Part shown: positions 38,734 through 47,040 of the stretch, one piece after another | Numbering within the stretch: position 1 is the first letter of the stretch | Layout: each line of letters begins with the position of its first letter | Origin: Rasiella rasia | GTDB lineage: Bacteria; Bacteroidota; Bacteroidia; Flavobacteriales; Flavobacteriaceae | Assembly (NCBI RefSeq): GCF_011044175.1 | Contig: NZ_CP049057.1 | Coordinates: 1,131,501-1,195,500 of the forward strand | Length of the DNA stretch: 64,000 nt | Direction of reading: 5' to 3' | The notes under the pieces: generated by a model | The model's input: only the letters and a program-made list of their open reading frames with translations | Told to the model about the DNA's origin: nothing | Database searches by the model: none | Translations under genes and position numbers: made by a program

Positions 38734-39351
38734 TTAATTTTTCAAGGAAGTTTCAAAAGGAATACGATGTACAATACTTCTTCCTAGGGTTACCTCATCT
38801 GCATATTCCAGCTCGTCTCCTACAGATATCCCTCTGGCAATAGTAGTGGTTTTTATATTGAAAGATTCAATTTGTTTAAAGATGTAAAAGTTAGTAGTAT
38901 CTCCTTCCATAGTAGAACTAAGAGCGAAAATAAGTTCTTCTACCCTACCATTTTTAACCTTGTCTATAAGCGATTGTATAGTAAGCTCGCCTGGCCCCAC
39001 ACCATCCATTGGAGAAATTTTACCTCCCAATACGTGGTAGTGGCCTTTATACTGACTCGTATTTTCTATAGCCATGACATCTCGAATGTCTTCTACAACG
39101 CAAACCAAGGCTTCATTCCGATTAGGATTTGCGCAAATCTCACATAATTTAGTATCTGAAATATTATGGCAATTAGAGCAAAAGTTTACTTCTTCACGCA
39201 TCTTGCGAAGGCTTTCTGCCAATGTTACTGTTTGGTTCTCAGACTGTTTTAGAAGATGCAACACCAATCGCAGCGCAGTGCGCTTACCAATGCCAGGGAG
39301 TTGTGACATTTCATTTACAGCGTTTTCTAATAATTTTGAAGAGAATTCCAT
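38734..39351 (-). CDS. recR: Recombination protein RecR
   Basis: 205 residues. Helix-hairpin-helix [17 protein letters not shown], the C4 zinc finger [16 protein letters not shown], the Toprim domain beginning [17 protein letters not shown] and the C-terminal [18 protein letters not shown] are complete. It works with RecF/RecO to load RecA on gapped DNA. It leads a two-gene unit with the GT2 gene and is insulated from the T9SS gene upstream by a terminator. Confidence 0.97.
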   Translation of the reverse strand: MEFSSKLLENAVNEMSQLPGIGKRTALRLVLHLLKQSENQTVTLAESLRKMREEVNFCSNCHNISDTKLCEICANPNRNEALVCVVEDIRDVMAIENTSQYKGHYHVLGGKISPMDGVGPGELTIQSLIDKVKNGRVEELIFALSSTMEGDTTNFYIFKQIESFNIKTTTIARGISVGDELEYADEVTLGRSIVHRIPFETSLKN

Positions 39352-39368
39352 CGGTGCGTGAAGATAAA

Positions 39369-39410
39369 AAAAATGCTTCAGATAAGATCACCCTTGTCTG
39401 AAGCATTTTT
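39369..39410 (-). terminator. Strong intrinsic terminator after the T9SS propeller gene
   Basis: 18-bp stem with one G-T wobble (39369-39386 / 39393-39410) and a 6-nt loop. On the minus strand it ends in a run of eight T. The A/T-rich flanks on both sides mean it could also work in the other direction. Confidence 0.88.
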
Positions 39411-39426
39411 TAACTAAAGTTGTATT

Positions 39427-41919
39427 TTATTTTTTCAACAACTTTTTGGTCGCCGTTCCATTTTCGGTATTAATTCTAACAAAATAAACGCCGCTTTGTA
39501 ATGATGAAATTGCAATGGATTGTGAGCCATCTAACATAGTTTCATTTTTATAGATAACTAATTTTCCTGTAGCGTCATAAATTCGTACTGCTCCAGACAA
39601 TGCCTCTCTTGTAGATACAGTCACTTCATCACCCGCTGGGTTTGGGTAAATCGATATACTTTCAGCAAACGTATTGGTTCTTGTTCCTAAAATGATACTA
39701 GGATCTGCTGTTGGCGACACCCATAAACCACGACCATAACTCGCCGCATAAAGTTCATTATTTGCGGTATGAATTTCTAATTCATTAATAATTACGTTAG
39801 GTAAATTATTGCTAAATGGCTGCCATTCTGTTAAGCCTGCGTCTATATAATAAATTCCGTAGTCCATACCCACATACAAACCATCGCCACCGTTGTCATG
39901 CCACACCACTGCAAGTGCGCTAAAATCTGGAAGGTTTAATTTCATACTTTCCCAATTTTCACCGCCATCATGAGACACCAATACTTTGTTAGTAGACGCT
40001 ATAGCTACGGCAACGGTATTTGGTTTTGTAGGATGTATTGCAATGCTGTTTACTTGCCCGTTTGGAGACGTTACAGGACTCCAATTTGTTGCTCCACCGT
40101 CTTCTGTGCGAAAAATTTGACCACTAACAGATAAATACATAATCTGGTTATTTGAAGGCGCAATTTTCAGGTGATTCAAGTTGTTTGGAAATGATTGAGA
40201 GATAGCCGCCCATGAATTTCCTTTGTTAGTAGATTTATACACCCTATCGAATCCGGCGTAGATTGTATTTGTTACTACCGGATCTTGCTCAAACGGAGTA
40301 ACCCAGTTTCCTGAAGCAGGGTTATTAAGTCCGCTCAAGTTATTGGCACCATCATCTGTCCTATACATACCTCCAAACTGAATCATTCCATACATAACAT
40401 TTGGATCATCTTTGTCTACAAATCCTTCCATACCGTCTGCACCAATCCAATCTGTCCATATACCCGTTGCTTCATCGTAAAAAGAACTTCCGTTGTCCTG
40501 ACTTCCACCAGTTACAAGCACATCTGGTGTTTGAGAAATACCAATTTTGTACCATTGTCTAATACCAATGCCTGCCGTAATATCTTCGTAATAGTCTGCT
40601 GTAACATTACTGGTATTTTCAGCTTTAAAAATTCCGCCATCGGTACCTGCATACAGTGTTGTGCCTTGAAATAACAACAAATCTACATCTGCATGACAGT
40701 AGCCAATATTTGCATTTGCTGCAGCATTAGGAATCCAATCTGCAGTACAACTAAACGAAACTCCGGCATCTGCAGAACGCCATGTTAAAACTCCAGCAAT
40801 GTGTACTTCATCTGCGTTATCTGGGTTTACCGCAACGTCCATATCTCTTGGAGCCTGACCTCCAGATTCGATACCAGCCGTATCATACCCAAAGTAATTT
40901 CGTCCTGCATGGTTTCTTTCTATAAATGTTGCGCCACTATCAGTCGACATATAAAAAGCTCCAAATGAACCGCCGTCTGCCTCTAACACATATACTCTAT
41001 TTGAATCGTCTGGAGATACGCCTATCATTTTTGGTCCATTTCCTAGACCTGCAACGGTAGCAAATGTTACTCCAGAATCTGTAGAAACATGAAAACCTTC
41101 TCCAGATGCATAAACCGTAGTAGGATCTCCTGGTTTAAACTCAACATCGTACGCCCGTCCGTCTACTCCTATAGAATTCCATGTGGCCCCCGAGTCTGCA
41201 GATCTAAAAATTCCTGCGTTTTGAGAGCAGGCATACATAATTGCATTGTTAGAAGGGTCTATCACAATTTTATTGATAAGTGAATTACTCATATCTGCCA
41301 TCTCTGTCCAAGTAGCACCCGCATCTGTAGATTTAAATATGAGTCCGCTAGAAGACCCAAAATAATAGGTATCACTATCTGAAGGATCTATAGTTACCGC
41401 GTACACAGTAAGGTTAGTAAAAGTATCTCCTAGAGGCTCCCAATTCTCACCACCATCTAGTGTACGCCATACACCCCCTGTATTTGCTCCAATTATAATA
41501 TGGTCTGTATTGGTTTGGTCTATTGCAATTCCGGTGATTCGTCCAACACCAGGATTCCAACTTGTAGAACCATTTTTTTCAAAGGGCCCCAATTCTAGCC
41601 AATTGTCATTTAGGGCTTGACGCGTAGCTGCTGTTTCGTTTAAGTATTGGTTATAGCGTTGTAATTCGGTTAAATTTTCAGTAATCGTTGGTAGGTAACC
41701 CGATTCGTTTTGAAGGCGATTTGCCATGTATTCCCAACGTTTAAATTGTTTATACCCAGTGCCTCTACCTTTGTCTTTATCTGCAAAGTAAGCTTCTGCT
41801 TCTTGAACGACTTCAGATACAGCATACGTACCTGCGTCAATCATTTCTAAATATTCTTGTGCCGTGTTTTGCTGAAATATAAAAACGACAAGTGCGAGTA
41901 AGGAAAATTTTAATTTCAT
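39427..41919 (-). CDS. Secreted sortilin/BNR beta-propeller protein with T9SS sorting domain
   Basis: 830 residues from ATG 41919 (MKLKFSLLALVVFIFQQNTA signal). Many Asp-box blades with the S-D-G-TW pattern occur between about 130 and 740: TLDGGENWEPL, STDAGATWTEM, SADSGATWNSI, STDSGATFIER, STNKGNSWAAI, SHDGGENWESM. This is a VPS10/sortilin-type propeller. The last 80 residues (SIYPNPAGDEVTVS to ATKKLLKK) form a type A T9SS sorting domain, so the protein is secreted or attached to the surface. Whether it is a glycosidase is not shown. Confidence 0.88.
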   Translation of the reverse strand: MKLKFSLLALVVFIFQQNTAQEYLEMIDAGTYAVSEVVQEAEAYFADKDKGRGTGYKQFKRWEYMANRLQNESGYLPTITENLTELQRYNQYLNETAATRQALNDNWLELGPFEKNGSTSWNPGVGRITGIAIDQTNTDHIIIGANTGGVWRTLDGGENWEPLGDTFTNLTVYAVTIDPSDSDTYYFGSSSGLIFKSTDAGATWTEMADMSNSLINKIVIDPSNNAIMYACSQNAGIFRSADSGATWNSIGVDGRAYDVEFKPGDPTTVYASGEGFHVSTDSGVTFATVAGLGNGPKMIGVSPDDSNRVYVLEADGGSFGAFYMSTDSGATFIERNHAGRNYFGYDTAGIESGGQAPRDMDVAVNPDNADEVHIAGVLTWRSADAGVSFSCTADWIPNAAANANIGYCHADVDLLLFQGTTLYAGTDGGIFKAENTSNVTADYYEDITAGIGIRQWYKIGISQTPDVLVTGGSQDNGSSFYDEATGIWTDWIGADGMEGFVDKDDPNVMYGMIQFGGMYRTDDGANNLSGLNNPASGNWVTPFEQDPVVTNTIYAGFDRVYKSTNKGNSWAAISQSFPNNLNHLKIAPSNNQIMYLSVSGQIFRTEDGGATNWSPVTSPNGQVNSIAIHPTKPNTVAVAIASTNKVLVSHDGGENWESMKLNLPDFSALAVVWHDNGGDGLYVGMDYGIYYIDAGLTEWQPFSNNLPNVIINELEIHTANNELYAASYGRGLWVSPTADPSIILGTRTNTFAESISIYPNPAGDEVTVSTREALSGAVRIYDATGKLVIYKNETMLDGSQSIAISSLQSGVYFVRINTENGTATKKLLKK

Positions 41920-42030
41920 AAGGATGGTAGTAAACAATTAATTTTCAAACGATTTCAAAAGTATTAAAAAATAAAATGAAGATGGCTTCAAACTTTGTAT
42001 TTTTACACACACTTCTAAGTCAAAAAAAGC

Positions 42031-43494
42031 ATGCAACCCTTACATATTTTATTGTTAATTGGCGGTTATTTTGGAATGCTACTCCTTATTTCATACTTAA
42101 CCAATCGCGGGGGAAGCAATGACGACTTTTTTAAAGCTGGTAAACAATCGCCTTGGTACCTAGTAGCGTTTGGTATGATTGGAGCATCTCTTAGTGGGGT
42201 GACATTTATATCTGTGCCTGGCGCTGTTGCTGCAACAAGCTTTAGTTACTTTCAAGTTGTTCTGGGCTATACAGTGGGCTATGCAGTAATTGGTCTTGTG
42301 CTCTTACCCTTGTACTATAGACTTAACTTAACATCTATTTATACCTATTTAGATCAGCGCTTCGTAAATGCATCATACAAAACAGGGGCGTCTTTCTTTT
42401 TACTCTCAAGAGTCGTTGGGGCAAGTTTCAGACTGTACTTAGTTGCCATTGTATTACAAGATTTGGTATTCGATAAAATGCCATTTTTTGGGCAACAAGG
42501 AGTTCCGTTTTGGGTAACAGTTACCATTACAATCTTATTAATCTGGCTGTACACGTTTAAAAGCGGTATTAAAACCATAGTTTGGACAGACACGCTTCAA
42601 ACCCTTTTTATGCTTTTAGCGCTAGGGGTAGGAATTTACTACGTATCTGAAGGATTAGGAATAGGCGGAAGCAATCTTATCACTACAATATCGGAAAGCG
42701 ATTTATCGCAAATTTTCTTCTTCGACGACTACAAAAGCGGACAATACTTCATTAAACAATTTATTAGCGGTGCTTTTATTGCTATTGTAATGACGGGCTT
42801 AGATCAGGATATGATGCAAAAAAACCTAACCTGTAGAAATTTAAAAGATGCCCAAAAGAACATGTTTTGGTTTACCCTAGTACTAACCATTGTAAACTTA
42901 GTATTCTTAGGTCTAGGGCTGTTACTAACGCTCTACGCGCAACAAAATGGTATTGATGCTGCCAAAGACAAGCTATTTTCTACCATTGCCGTAGATTCGG
43001 GCTTAGGAATTGGTTTGGCCGTATTTTTCCTTCTCGGACTTATTGCGGCAGCCTACAGTAGTGCCGATAGCGCACTTACATCGTTAACTACATCGTTTAG
43101 TATCGATATTTTAGATATTGAAAAGAAGCGCTCAAAGGCAGATCAAATAAAGATTAGAAAGCGCGTACACATTGGTATGTCGCTCTTACTCATTTTAGTA
43201 ATTATCTTTTTTAACTATGCCATCGGCGACACGTCGGTTATCGTGAAGCTTTTCACATTTGCTGGCTATACGTATGGGCCATTATTAGGCTTGTATGCTT
43301 TTGGATTGTTTAGCAAGTGGAAAGTAAAAGATAAGTGGGTTCCGTTGGTGGCGATTCTTACCCCTTTTATTGGGTATGCCATTAGCTATTTTAGTGAAGC
43401 TTGGTTTCGTTTTGAATTTGGCTTTTTTATCCTAATTCTTAATGGCGCCCTTACCTACTTAGGTTTAATATTGGTTCGTGCCCAAAAGAACTAA
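42031..43494 (+). CDS. Sodium:solute symporter (SSS family)
   Basis: 487 residues with about 13 membrane helices, inner membrane. SSS-family marks: SYLTNRGGSNDDFFKAGKQSPWYLVAFGMIGASLSGVTFISVPG in the first two helices (sodium site region) and LFLLGLIAAAYSSADSALTSLTTS-like helix 8 with the Ser/Thr sodium ligands. Substrate unknown; related branches carry sugars, sialic acid or amino acids. The 3' end overlaps the convergent CoA-binding gene by 30 bp. Confidence 0.93.
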   Translation: MQPLHILLLIGGYFGMLLLISYLTNRGGSNDDFFKAGKQSPWYLVAFGMIGASLSGVTFISVPGAVAATSFSYFQVVLGYTVGYAVIGLVLLPLYYRLNLTSIYTYLDQRFVNASYKTGASFFLLSRVVGASFRLYLVAIVLQDLVFDKMPFFGQQGVPFWVTVTITILLIWLYTFKSGIKTIVWTDTLQTLFMLLALGVGIYYVSEGLGIGGSNLITTISESDLSQIFFFDDYKSGQYFIKQFISGAFIAIVMTGLDQDMMQKNLTCRNLKDAQKNMFWFTLVLTIVNLVFLGLGLLLTLYAQQNGIDAAKDKLFSTIAVDSGLGIGLAVFFLLGLIAAAYSSADSALTSLTTSFSIDILDIEKKRSKADQIKIRKRVHIGMSLLLILVIIFFNYAIGDTSVIVKLFTFAGYTYGPLLGLYAFGLFSKWKVKDKWVPLVAILTPFIGYAISYFSEAWFRFEFGFFILILNGALTYLGLILVRAQKN

Positions 43495-43824
43495 CGTACA
43501 CGCTTCCTCTACCTTAATATTATTTTCTCTCAACAACTTGTAAAACTTCGGATTTTCGGTTCCTGGATTAAAAATTACACGTTTGGGGTGTAGTGAAATA
43601 ATATAGTTGTAGTACGCTTCCTGTCTAGACGGATTTAAATAGAGAGTTACGGTATCTATTTCTTCATATTCTTCTTTTTCGGTGGAAATTTCCACCCCTG
43701 CAACTTCTCCTTCCCGTAAACCAATAGCTTTAACGGGGTGATTATACATTACTAGCCGTTGAATTGCCATATTAGAATAGCGCTCCGGCTTCAAGCTTGC
43801 TCCAAGTACGAGTGTCTTTTTCAT
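43465..43824 (-). CDS. CoA-binding domain protein (YccU-like)
   Basis: 119 residues. Rossmann fold starting KKTLVLGASLKPERYSNMA, then VKAIGLREGEVAGV, DTVTLYLNPSRQ and RVIFNPGTENP, as in the CoA_binding_2 family. Cytoplasmic, role unknown. It overlaps the symporter gene tail to tail by 30 bp. A possible ECF-type promoter lies upstream on the minus strand (43857-43885). Confidence 0.9.
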   Translation of the reverse strand: MKKTLVLGASLKPERYSNMAIQRLVMYNHPVKAIGLREGEVAGVEISTEKEEYEEIDTVTLYLNPSRQEAYYNYIISLHPKRVIFNPGTENPKFYKLLRENNIKVEEACTLVLLGTNQY

Positions 43825-43856
43825 ATGTCAAATTTCGGAATAACTTTAACGCCAAA

Positions 43857-43885
43857 AAGACGCTTTCCGCTAAAAGAATGTTAAA
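43857..43885 (-). promoter_or_regulatory. Possible ECF-type promoter for the CoA-binding gene
   Basis: The reverse strand reads TTTAAC (43880-43885), 17 nt, then CGTCTT (43857-43862). It resembles the two plus-strand ECF-type promoters nearby, but the -35 differs (TTTAAC not TGTAAC) and the spacer is 1 nt longer. The start codon is 33 nt downstream. Confidence 0.35.
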
Positions 43886-43897
43886 AAAATAATTCGT

Positions 43898-43925
43898 TGT
43901 AACAATTTGAAACCTGCTACGTCTA
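43898..43925 (+). promoter_or_regulatory. ECF-sigma-type promoter P1, driving a small RNA
   Basis: TGTAAC (43898-43903), 16-nt spacer, CGTCTA (43920-43925). The AAC in the -35 and the CGTC in the -10 are hallmarks of ECF sigma promoters. Predicted start near 43932. No coding gene follows before the terminator at 44003-44037. Confidence 0.6.
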
Positions 43926-43931
43926 TATAAT

Positions 43932-44037
43932 AGAAATATTTCATGTTTTTGTTGTGAAAAATTTTACGTTGATGGTTAGTGTTAATAATAGCAACAAAAA
44001 CGAAAACCCGAAGTTCTAGACTTCGGGTTTTTTTTTT
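43932..44037 (+). ncRNA. Candidate ECF-controlled small RNA
   Basis: About 105 nt from the predicted P1 start to the end of the T-run. Stem 1 is a perfect 10-bp pairing of GTTTTTGTTG (43945-43954) with CAACAAAAAC (43992-44001), enclosing a 37-nt AT-rich loop; stem 2 is the intrinsic terminator right after. The loop holds TTGATGGTTAGT (43969-43980), which can pair with the 5' UTR of the next gene. A 15-codon reading frame (43972-44019) also exists. Promoter, fold and terminator together support an RNA gene, though an attenuated leader remains possible. Confidence 0.5.
44003..44037 (+). terminator. Intrinsic terminator of the small RNA
   Basis: AAAACCCGAAGT (44003-44014) / ACTTCGGGTTTT (44020-44031), 12-bp stem, 5-nt loop, followed by T to 44037. 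It sits on the plus strand, over 500 bp past the symporter stop, beyond a gene on the other strand, so it does not serve the symporter. Confidence 0.85.
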
Positions 44038-44045
44038 GAATTCAA

Positions 44046-44074
44046 TGTAACATAATTTCTGTTCTAGCGTCTTA
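44046..44074 (+). promoter_or_regulatory. ECF-sigma-type promoter P2, driving the outer-membrane protein gene
   Basis: TGTAAC (44046-44051), 16-nt spacer, CGTCTTA (44068-44074). The -35 and spacer length equal those of P1, which argues for the same sigma factor. It begins 9 nt after the small RNA terminator. Predicted start near 44081, giving a 5' UTR of about 93 nt. Confidence 0.6.
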
Positions 44075-44173
44075 CTTGTAATCAACTTCTATTTTGTGGC
44101 TTACTAGCATCAATTGCTATGCTATACAAAGTAGTTTGCAATACATTCATCAAACAATTTAATCAATCAAAAA

Positions 44174-46612
44174 ATGAAACAGTTTTTTTTATTTTTCATG
44201 CTATGCACGTTGTTAATTCCTATCTCAGCTGGAGCAACAAACGACATTAAAGGTTCGGTAAGCGGATCTGTATTAGACAAAAACCTTCGCGAACCACTTC
44301 CGTATGTAACGATCGCAATAGAACAATTAGACGGTGCTATTCTTACTGGCGGTGTTACCGACGACAATGGAATTTTTAAAATTTCAGAAATACCTGGCGG
44401 CACCTATAACGCTTCTATTCAATTTATTGGTTATAAAAAATATACCGCCCAGATAACTATTTCGTCTGGCAACAAGAATATAGATTTAGGGGTTATTTTA
44501 TTAGAGGAAGATGTTGCTTCTTTAGGAGAAGTAACCGTTACGGCAGAGCGTACAACTATTCAACAAAAACTAGATAGAAAAGTAGTTACTATAGGAAAAG
44601 ACCTTACCACGTCTGGTCCGACTGCAGCAGATATTATGAACAACCTTCCTTCCGTAAACGTAGATCAGCAAACAGGTGATATTTCGCTACGAGGTAATCA
44701 AAACGTACGCGTTATGGTAGACGGAAAGTTAAGTAACGTTCCTATTGCGCAACTTTTAAAACAGATTCCTTCTACCTCTATTAAACAAATAGAACTTATC
44801 ACCAATCCTTCGGCAAAGTACAATCCCGAAGGTATGAGCGGTATCATTAATATAGTGTTGCACAAAAACACCATGATTGGATTTAACGGGAATGCTTCGG
44901 TGGGCCTAACGTATGAAGAAGAAGCCAAATTTAATAGCGCTATTGATATGAACTATAGAAATGGTAAGTTTAATTTCTTCGGAAACTGGGGACATAACAG
45001 CTCTAAAAACCAAAACAATGGACATGTTTTTAGACCAGACGACAATTCTGAGCAATTTTTTGATGTGTTAGACAAAGGACGATCTAATCTTTTCAAAGTG
45101 GGCGTAGATTTCTACTTAAACGATAAACATACCATTTCAGTTTTTACCAATCAGAATCTTTTTGATGGTGGCACTACCGGACTCACTTCCGTTTTTTACT
45201 ATGACGAGCCACTTTTTGACCAACAACAACTATTTAGAGCAATGAGCGACAACCGCTCTTCGCAATACAATTTCGACTATAAAATAGACTTTGAAAAAGA
45301 AGGTCATAATATTGAGTTGGAAGCAGATTATAACACATTTACAGACGATCAAGATATTGATTTCGATTTTACGGGTAATGCCTTTTTAGATAACTATGAA
45401 GATGCATCAGACACAGACCGTGATAGACTTACCGTAAATCTTGATTATGTGAATCCGCTAAACGAAACCACAAAATTAGAATTGGGCGTACAAGCGCTTT
45501 TATTTGAAACAAATATAGCGTACAACTCTACCGGAAATTCTCTGAATAGTCAAGGAACCCTTGTGCCAACGCCAAGTACAGATTTCGACTACAAAAGAGA
45601 TATTTATTCGGCCTATGCCACTTTTGGAAAGAGCTTCGACAAATGGTCTGTACAGTTGGGAGCACGAGTAGAACAGGTAGAAGTGAAAGCAGACACCAAC
45701 ACGGTGAAAGCCTTTACCAACGACTACTTACAGGTGTACCCTTCGGCATTTGTTACTTATACTCCTAGCGAAAAAAACCAAATGCAGCTAAGTTACAGTC
45801 GTAGAGTAGACAGACCTGGTATTAGTCAAGTAAATCCTATTAGAGAGTTTACTACACCTTTTATTTCTGCCTTCGGAAATACGCAGTTACAACCTCAGTT
45901 TACAAATTCTATTGAAGCAAATTACACGCGCAGTCTTGAAAAAGGAAGCATTACAGGAGGTGTATTTTATCGCGCTATTGAGGACGAAATTAACAGAGCG
46001 CTTTTTGTAGATAGAAACGATATTAACCGAGTGATATTAACCTACGATAATTTTGACAATACTAGTGCGTATGGAGTTGAACTCTCAGGAAACTACAGAC
46101 CCACAAAATGGTGGAGTTTTAATGCAAGTTTCGACCTTTACAACCAAACACAAACTGGTATAAGTGAATTTGTAGATACCAATCAAGCAGATCCATCTGT
46201 TGCAGATATCGTAACAGAGACGGTAGAGGTAGATAACACTGCATGGAACTTTAGAGTGTTTAATAATTTTAAAGTAACCAAAACCGTATCACTTTCGGCT
46301 TTCGGATTTTATAGAGGACAAAATCGTACCCTCCAATTTGAAATAGAGCCAATGTATTTTGTGAACGTGGGTGCCCGAGTAAGTTTATGGGAAGGTCGCG
46401 GAACCTTTAGTCTTAATTACAACGACATTTTTGACACTATGCAATTTGCCTTTGATGGTGTTCGTCCGTACCGCCAAGTAGGTGCCTTTAATTGGGAAAG
46501 CAACACCGTGAATGTATCGCTCGCATACCGCTTTGGTGGAGGCAAATACCGAGCAAAGTCTCGTAAGCGACGTGATGACAATGAAAAAGATGGTAGCGGA
46601 GGTATTTTTTAA
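44174..46612 (+). CDS. Outer-membrane beta-barrel protein (TonB-dependent-receptor-like, OMP_b-brl_3)
   Basis: 812 residues, signal peptide MKQFFLFFMLCTLLIPISAG. Residues about 30-110 are a CarboxypepD_reg-like domain (SGSVLDKNLREPLPYVTIAI, GGTYNASIQFIGYKKY), 115-220 a plug domain (PTAADIMNNLPSVNVDQQTG, ISLRGNQNVRVMVDG, IELITNPSAKYNPEGMSGIINIVL), and the rest a beta-barrel ending in a strand-rich tail with a basic C-terminus. Family members lack a classical TonB box. Likely substrate import or surface signalling. It is preceded by an ECF-type promoter and the small RNA gene. Confidence 0.9.
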   Translation: MKQFFLFFMLCTLLIPISAGATNDIKGSVSGSVLDKNLREPLPYVTIAIEQLDGAILTGGVTDDNGIFKISEIPGGTYNASIQFIGYKKYTAQITISSGNKNIDLGVILLEEDVASLGEVTVTAERTTIQQKLDRKVVTIGKDLTTSGPTAADIMNNLPSVNVDQQTGDISLRGNQNVRVMVDGKLSNVPIAQLLKQIPSTSIKQIELITNPSAKYNPEGMSGIINIVLHKNTMIGFNGNASVGLTYEEEAKFNSAIDMNYRNGKFNFFGNWGHNSSKNQNNGHVFRPDDNSEQFFDVLDKGRSNLFKVGVDFYLNDKHTISVFTNQNLFDGGTTGLTSVFYYDEPLFDQQQLFRAMSDNRSSQYNFDYKIDFEKEGHNIELEADYNTFTDDQDIDFDFTGNAFLDNYEDASDTDRDRLTVNLDYVNPLNETTKLELGVQALLFETNIAYNSTGNSLNSQGTLVPTPSTDFDYKRDIYSAYATFGKSFDKWSVQLGARVEQVEVKADTNTVKAFTNDYLQVYPSAFVTYTPSEKNQMQLSYSRRVDRPGISQVNPIREFTTPFISAFGNTQLQPQFTNSIEANYTRSLEKGSITGGVFYRAIEDEINRALFVDRNDINRVILTYDNFDNTSAYGVELSGNYRPTKWWSFNASFDLYNQTQTGISEFVDTNQADPSVADIVTETVEVDNTAWNFRVFNNFKVTKTVSLSAFGFYRGQNRTLQFEIEPMYFVNVGARVSLWEGRGTFSLNYNDIFDTMQFAFDGVRPYRQVGAFNWESNTVNVSLAYRFGGGKYRAKSRKRRDDNEKDGSGGIF

Positions 46613-46754
46613 TACCGAAACTGTCAAAGTTATGTTAAAACGACTATAGAGGTGCAACGTTTGGCACAGTTTTTAAGTCTATTAAAATGAAACAAGTACC
46701 TAAACATTTATAATTTATTTGAATTAGCCTTTAAAAAATTAAAATTGTTGGTTT

Positions 46755-46795
46755 AAAGCCTCCTATCGTATAAGCGCTGGGGGGCTTTGTTTTTT
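46755..46795 (+). terminator. Intrinsic terminator of the outer-membrane protein gene
   Basis: AAAGCCTCC (46755-46763) / GGGGGGCTTT-side pairing (46780-46788) with a 16-nt loop, then TGTTTTTT. It lies 140 bp past the stop at 46612; the 3' UTR between shows no other feature. Confidence 0.7.
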
Positions 46796-46814
46796 AAATA
46801 CCCGCTACTGGGTA

Positions 46815-46845
46815 TTTTGCAGAATGACTTTGATACGTACTTTTG
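46815..46845 (+). promoter_or_regulatory. Promoter of intergenic RNA (-33 TTTTG, -7 TACTTTTG)
   Basis: TTTTG at 46815-46819, 18-nt spacer, TACTTTTG at 46838-46845: a complete housekeeping-type Bacteroidota promoter with no coding gene downstream on this strand. Confidence 0.65.
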
Positions 46846-46849
46846 AATT

Positions 46850-46964
46850 CAACTAAGTAACTAAATGGATTGAGGAAATCTCAACCCTAGTTGCGAGACT
46901 AAAATTGAGGAGTTTTAGTTTATATACATGGACCGTTCTTGGGGAAGCGCGGTCCTTTTTTTTT
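46850..46964 (+). ncRNA. Candidate orphan small RNA with three hairpins
   Basis: About 115 nt from the predicted start to the end of the T-run. Hairpin A: TTGAG/CTCAA (46870-46874 / 46880-46884). Hairpin B: AGACTAAAA/TTTTAGTTT (46896-46904 / 46913-46921). Hairpin C is the terminator (46930-46955). The heptamer TTGAGGA appears in both A (46870-46876) and the loop of B (46905-46911). No reading frame of note. Size and setting would fit 6S-Flavo or flavo-1 type RNAs, but I cannot confirm either. Confidence 0.5.
46930..46964 (+). terminator. Intrinsic terminator of the orphan RNA
   Basis: GGACCG (46930-46935) / CGGTCC (46950-46955) with an inner CTT-GGGG-AAG hairpin, then nine T. On the minus strand no T-run follows, so it does not serve the fabH-like gene. 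Confidence 0.85.
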
Positions 46965-47040
46965 ATTTTTTATTTCTGAAAGTTAATTCCAATAAAAATG
47001 TTTCAAGGCTTAAAGTTTCCGAAGTAAGTAAAAAAAAGAA

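Noticed and set aside
44003-44037. Terminator of the symporter gene
   Set aside because: It is more than 500 bp past the symporter stop, with a gene on the opposite strand in between, and an ECF-type promoter lies just upstream of it.
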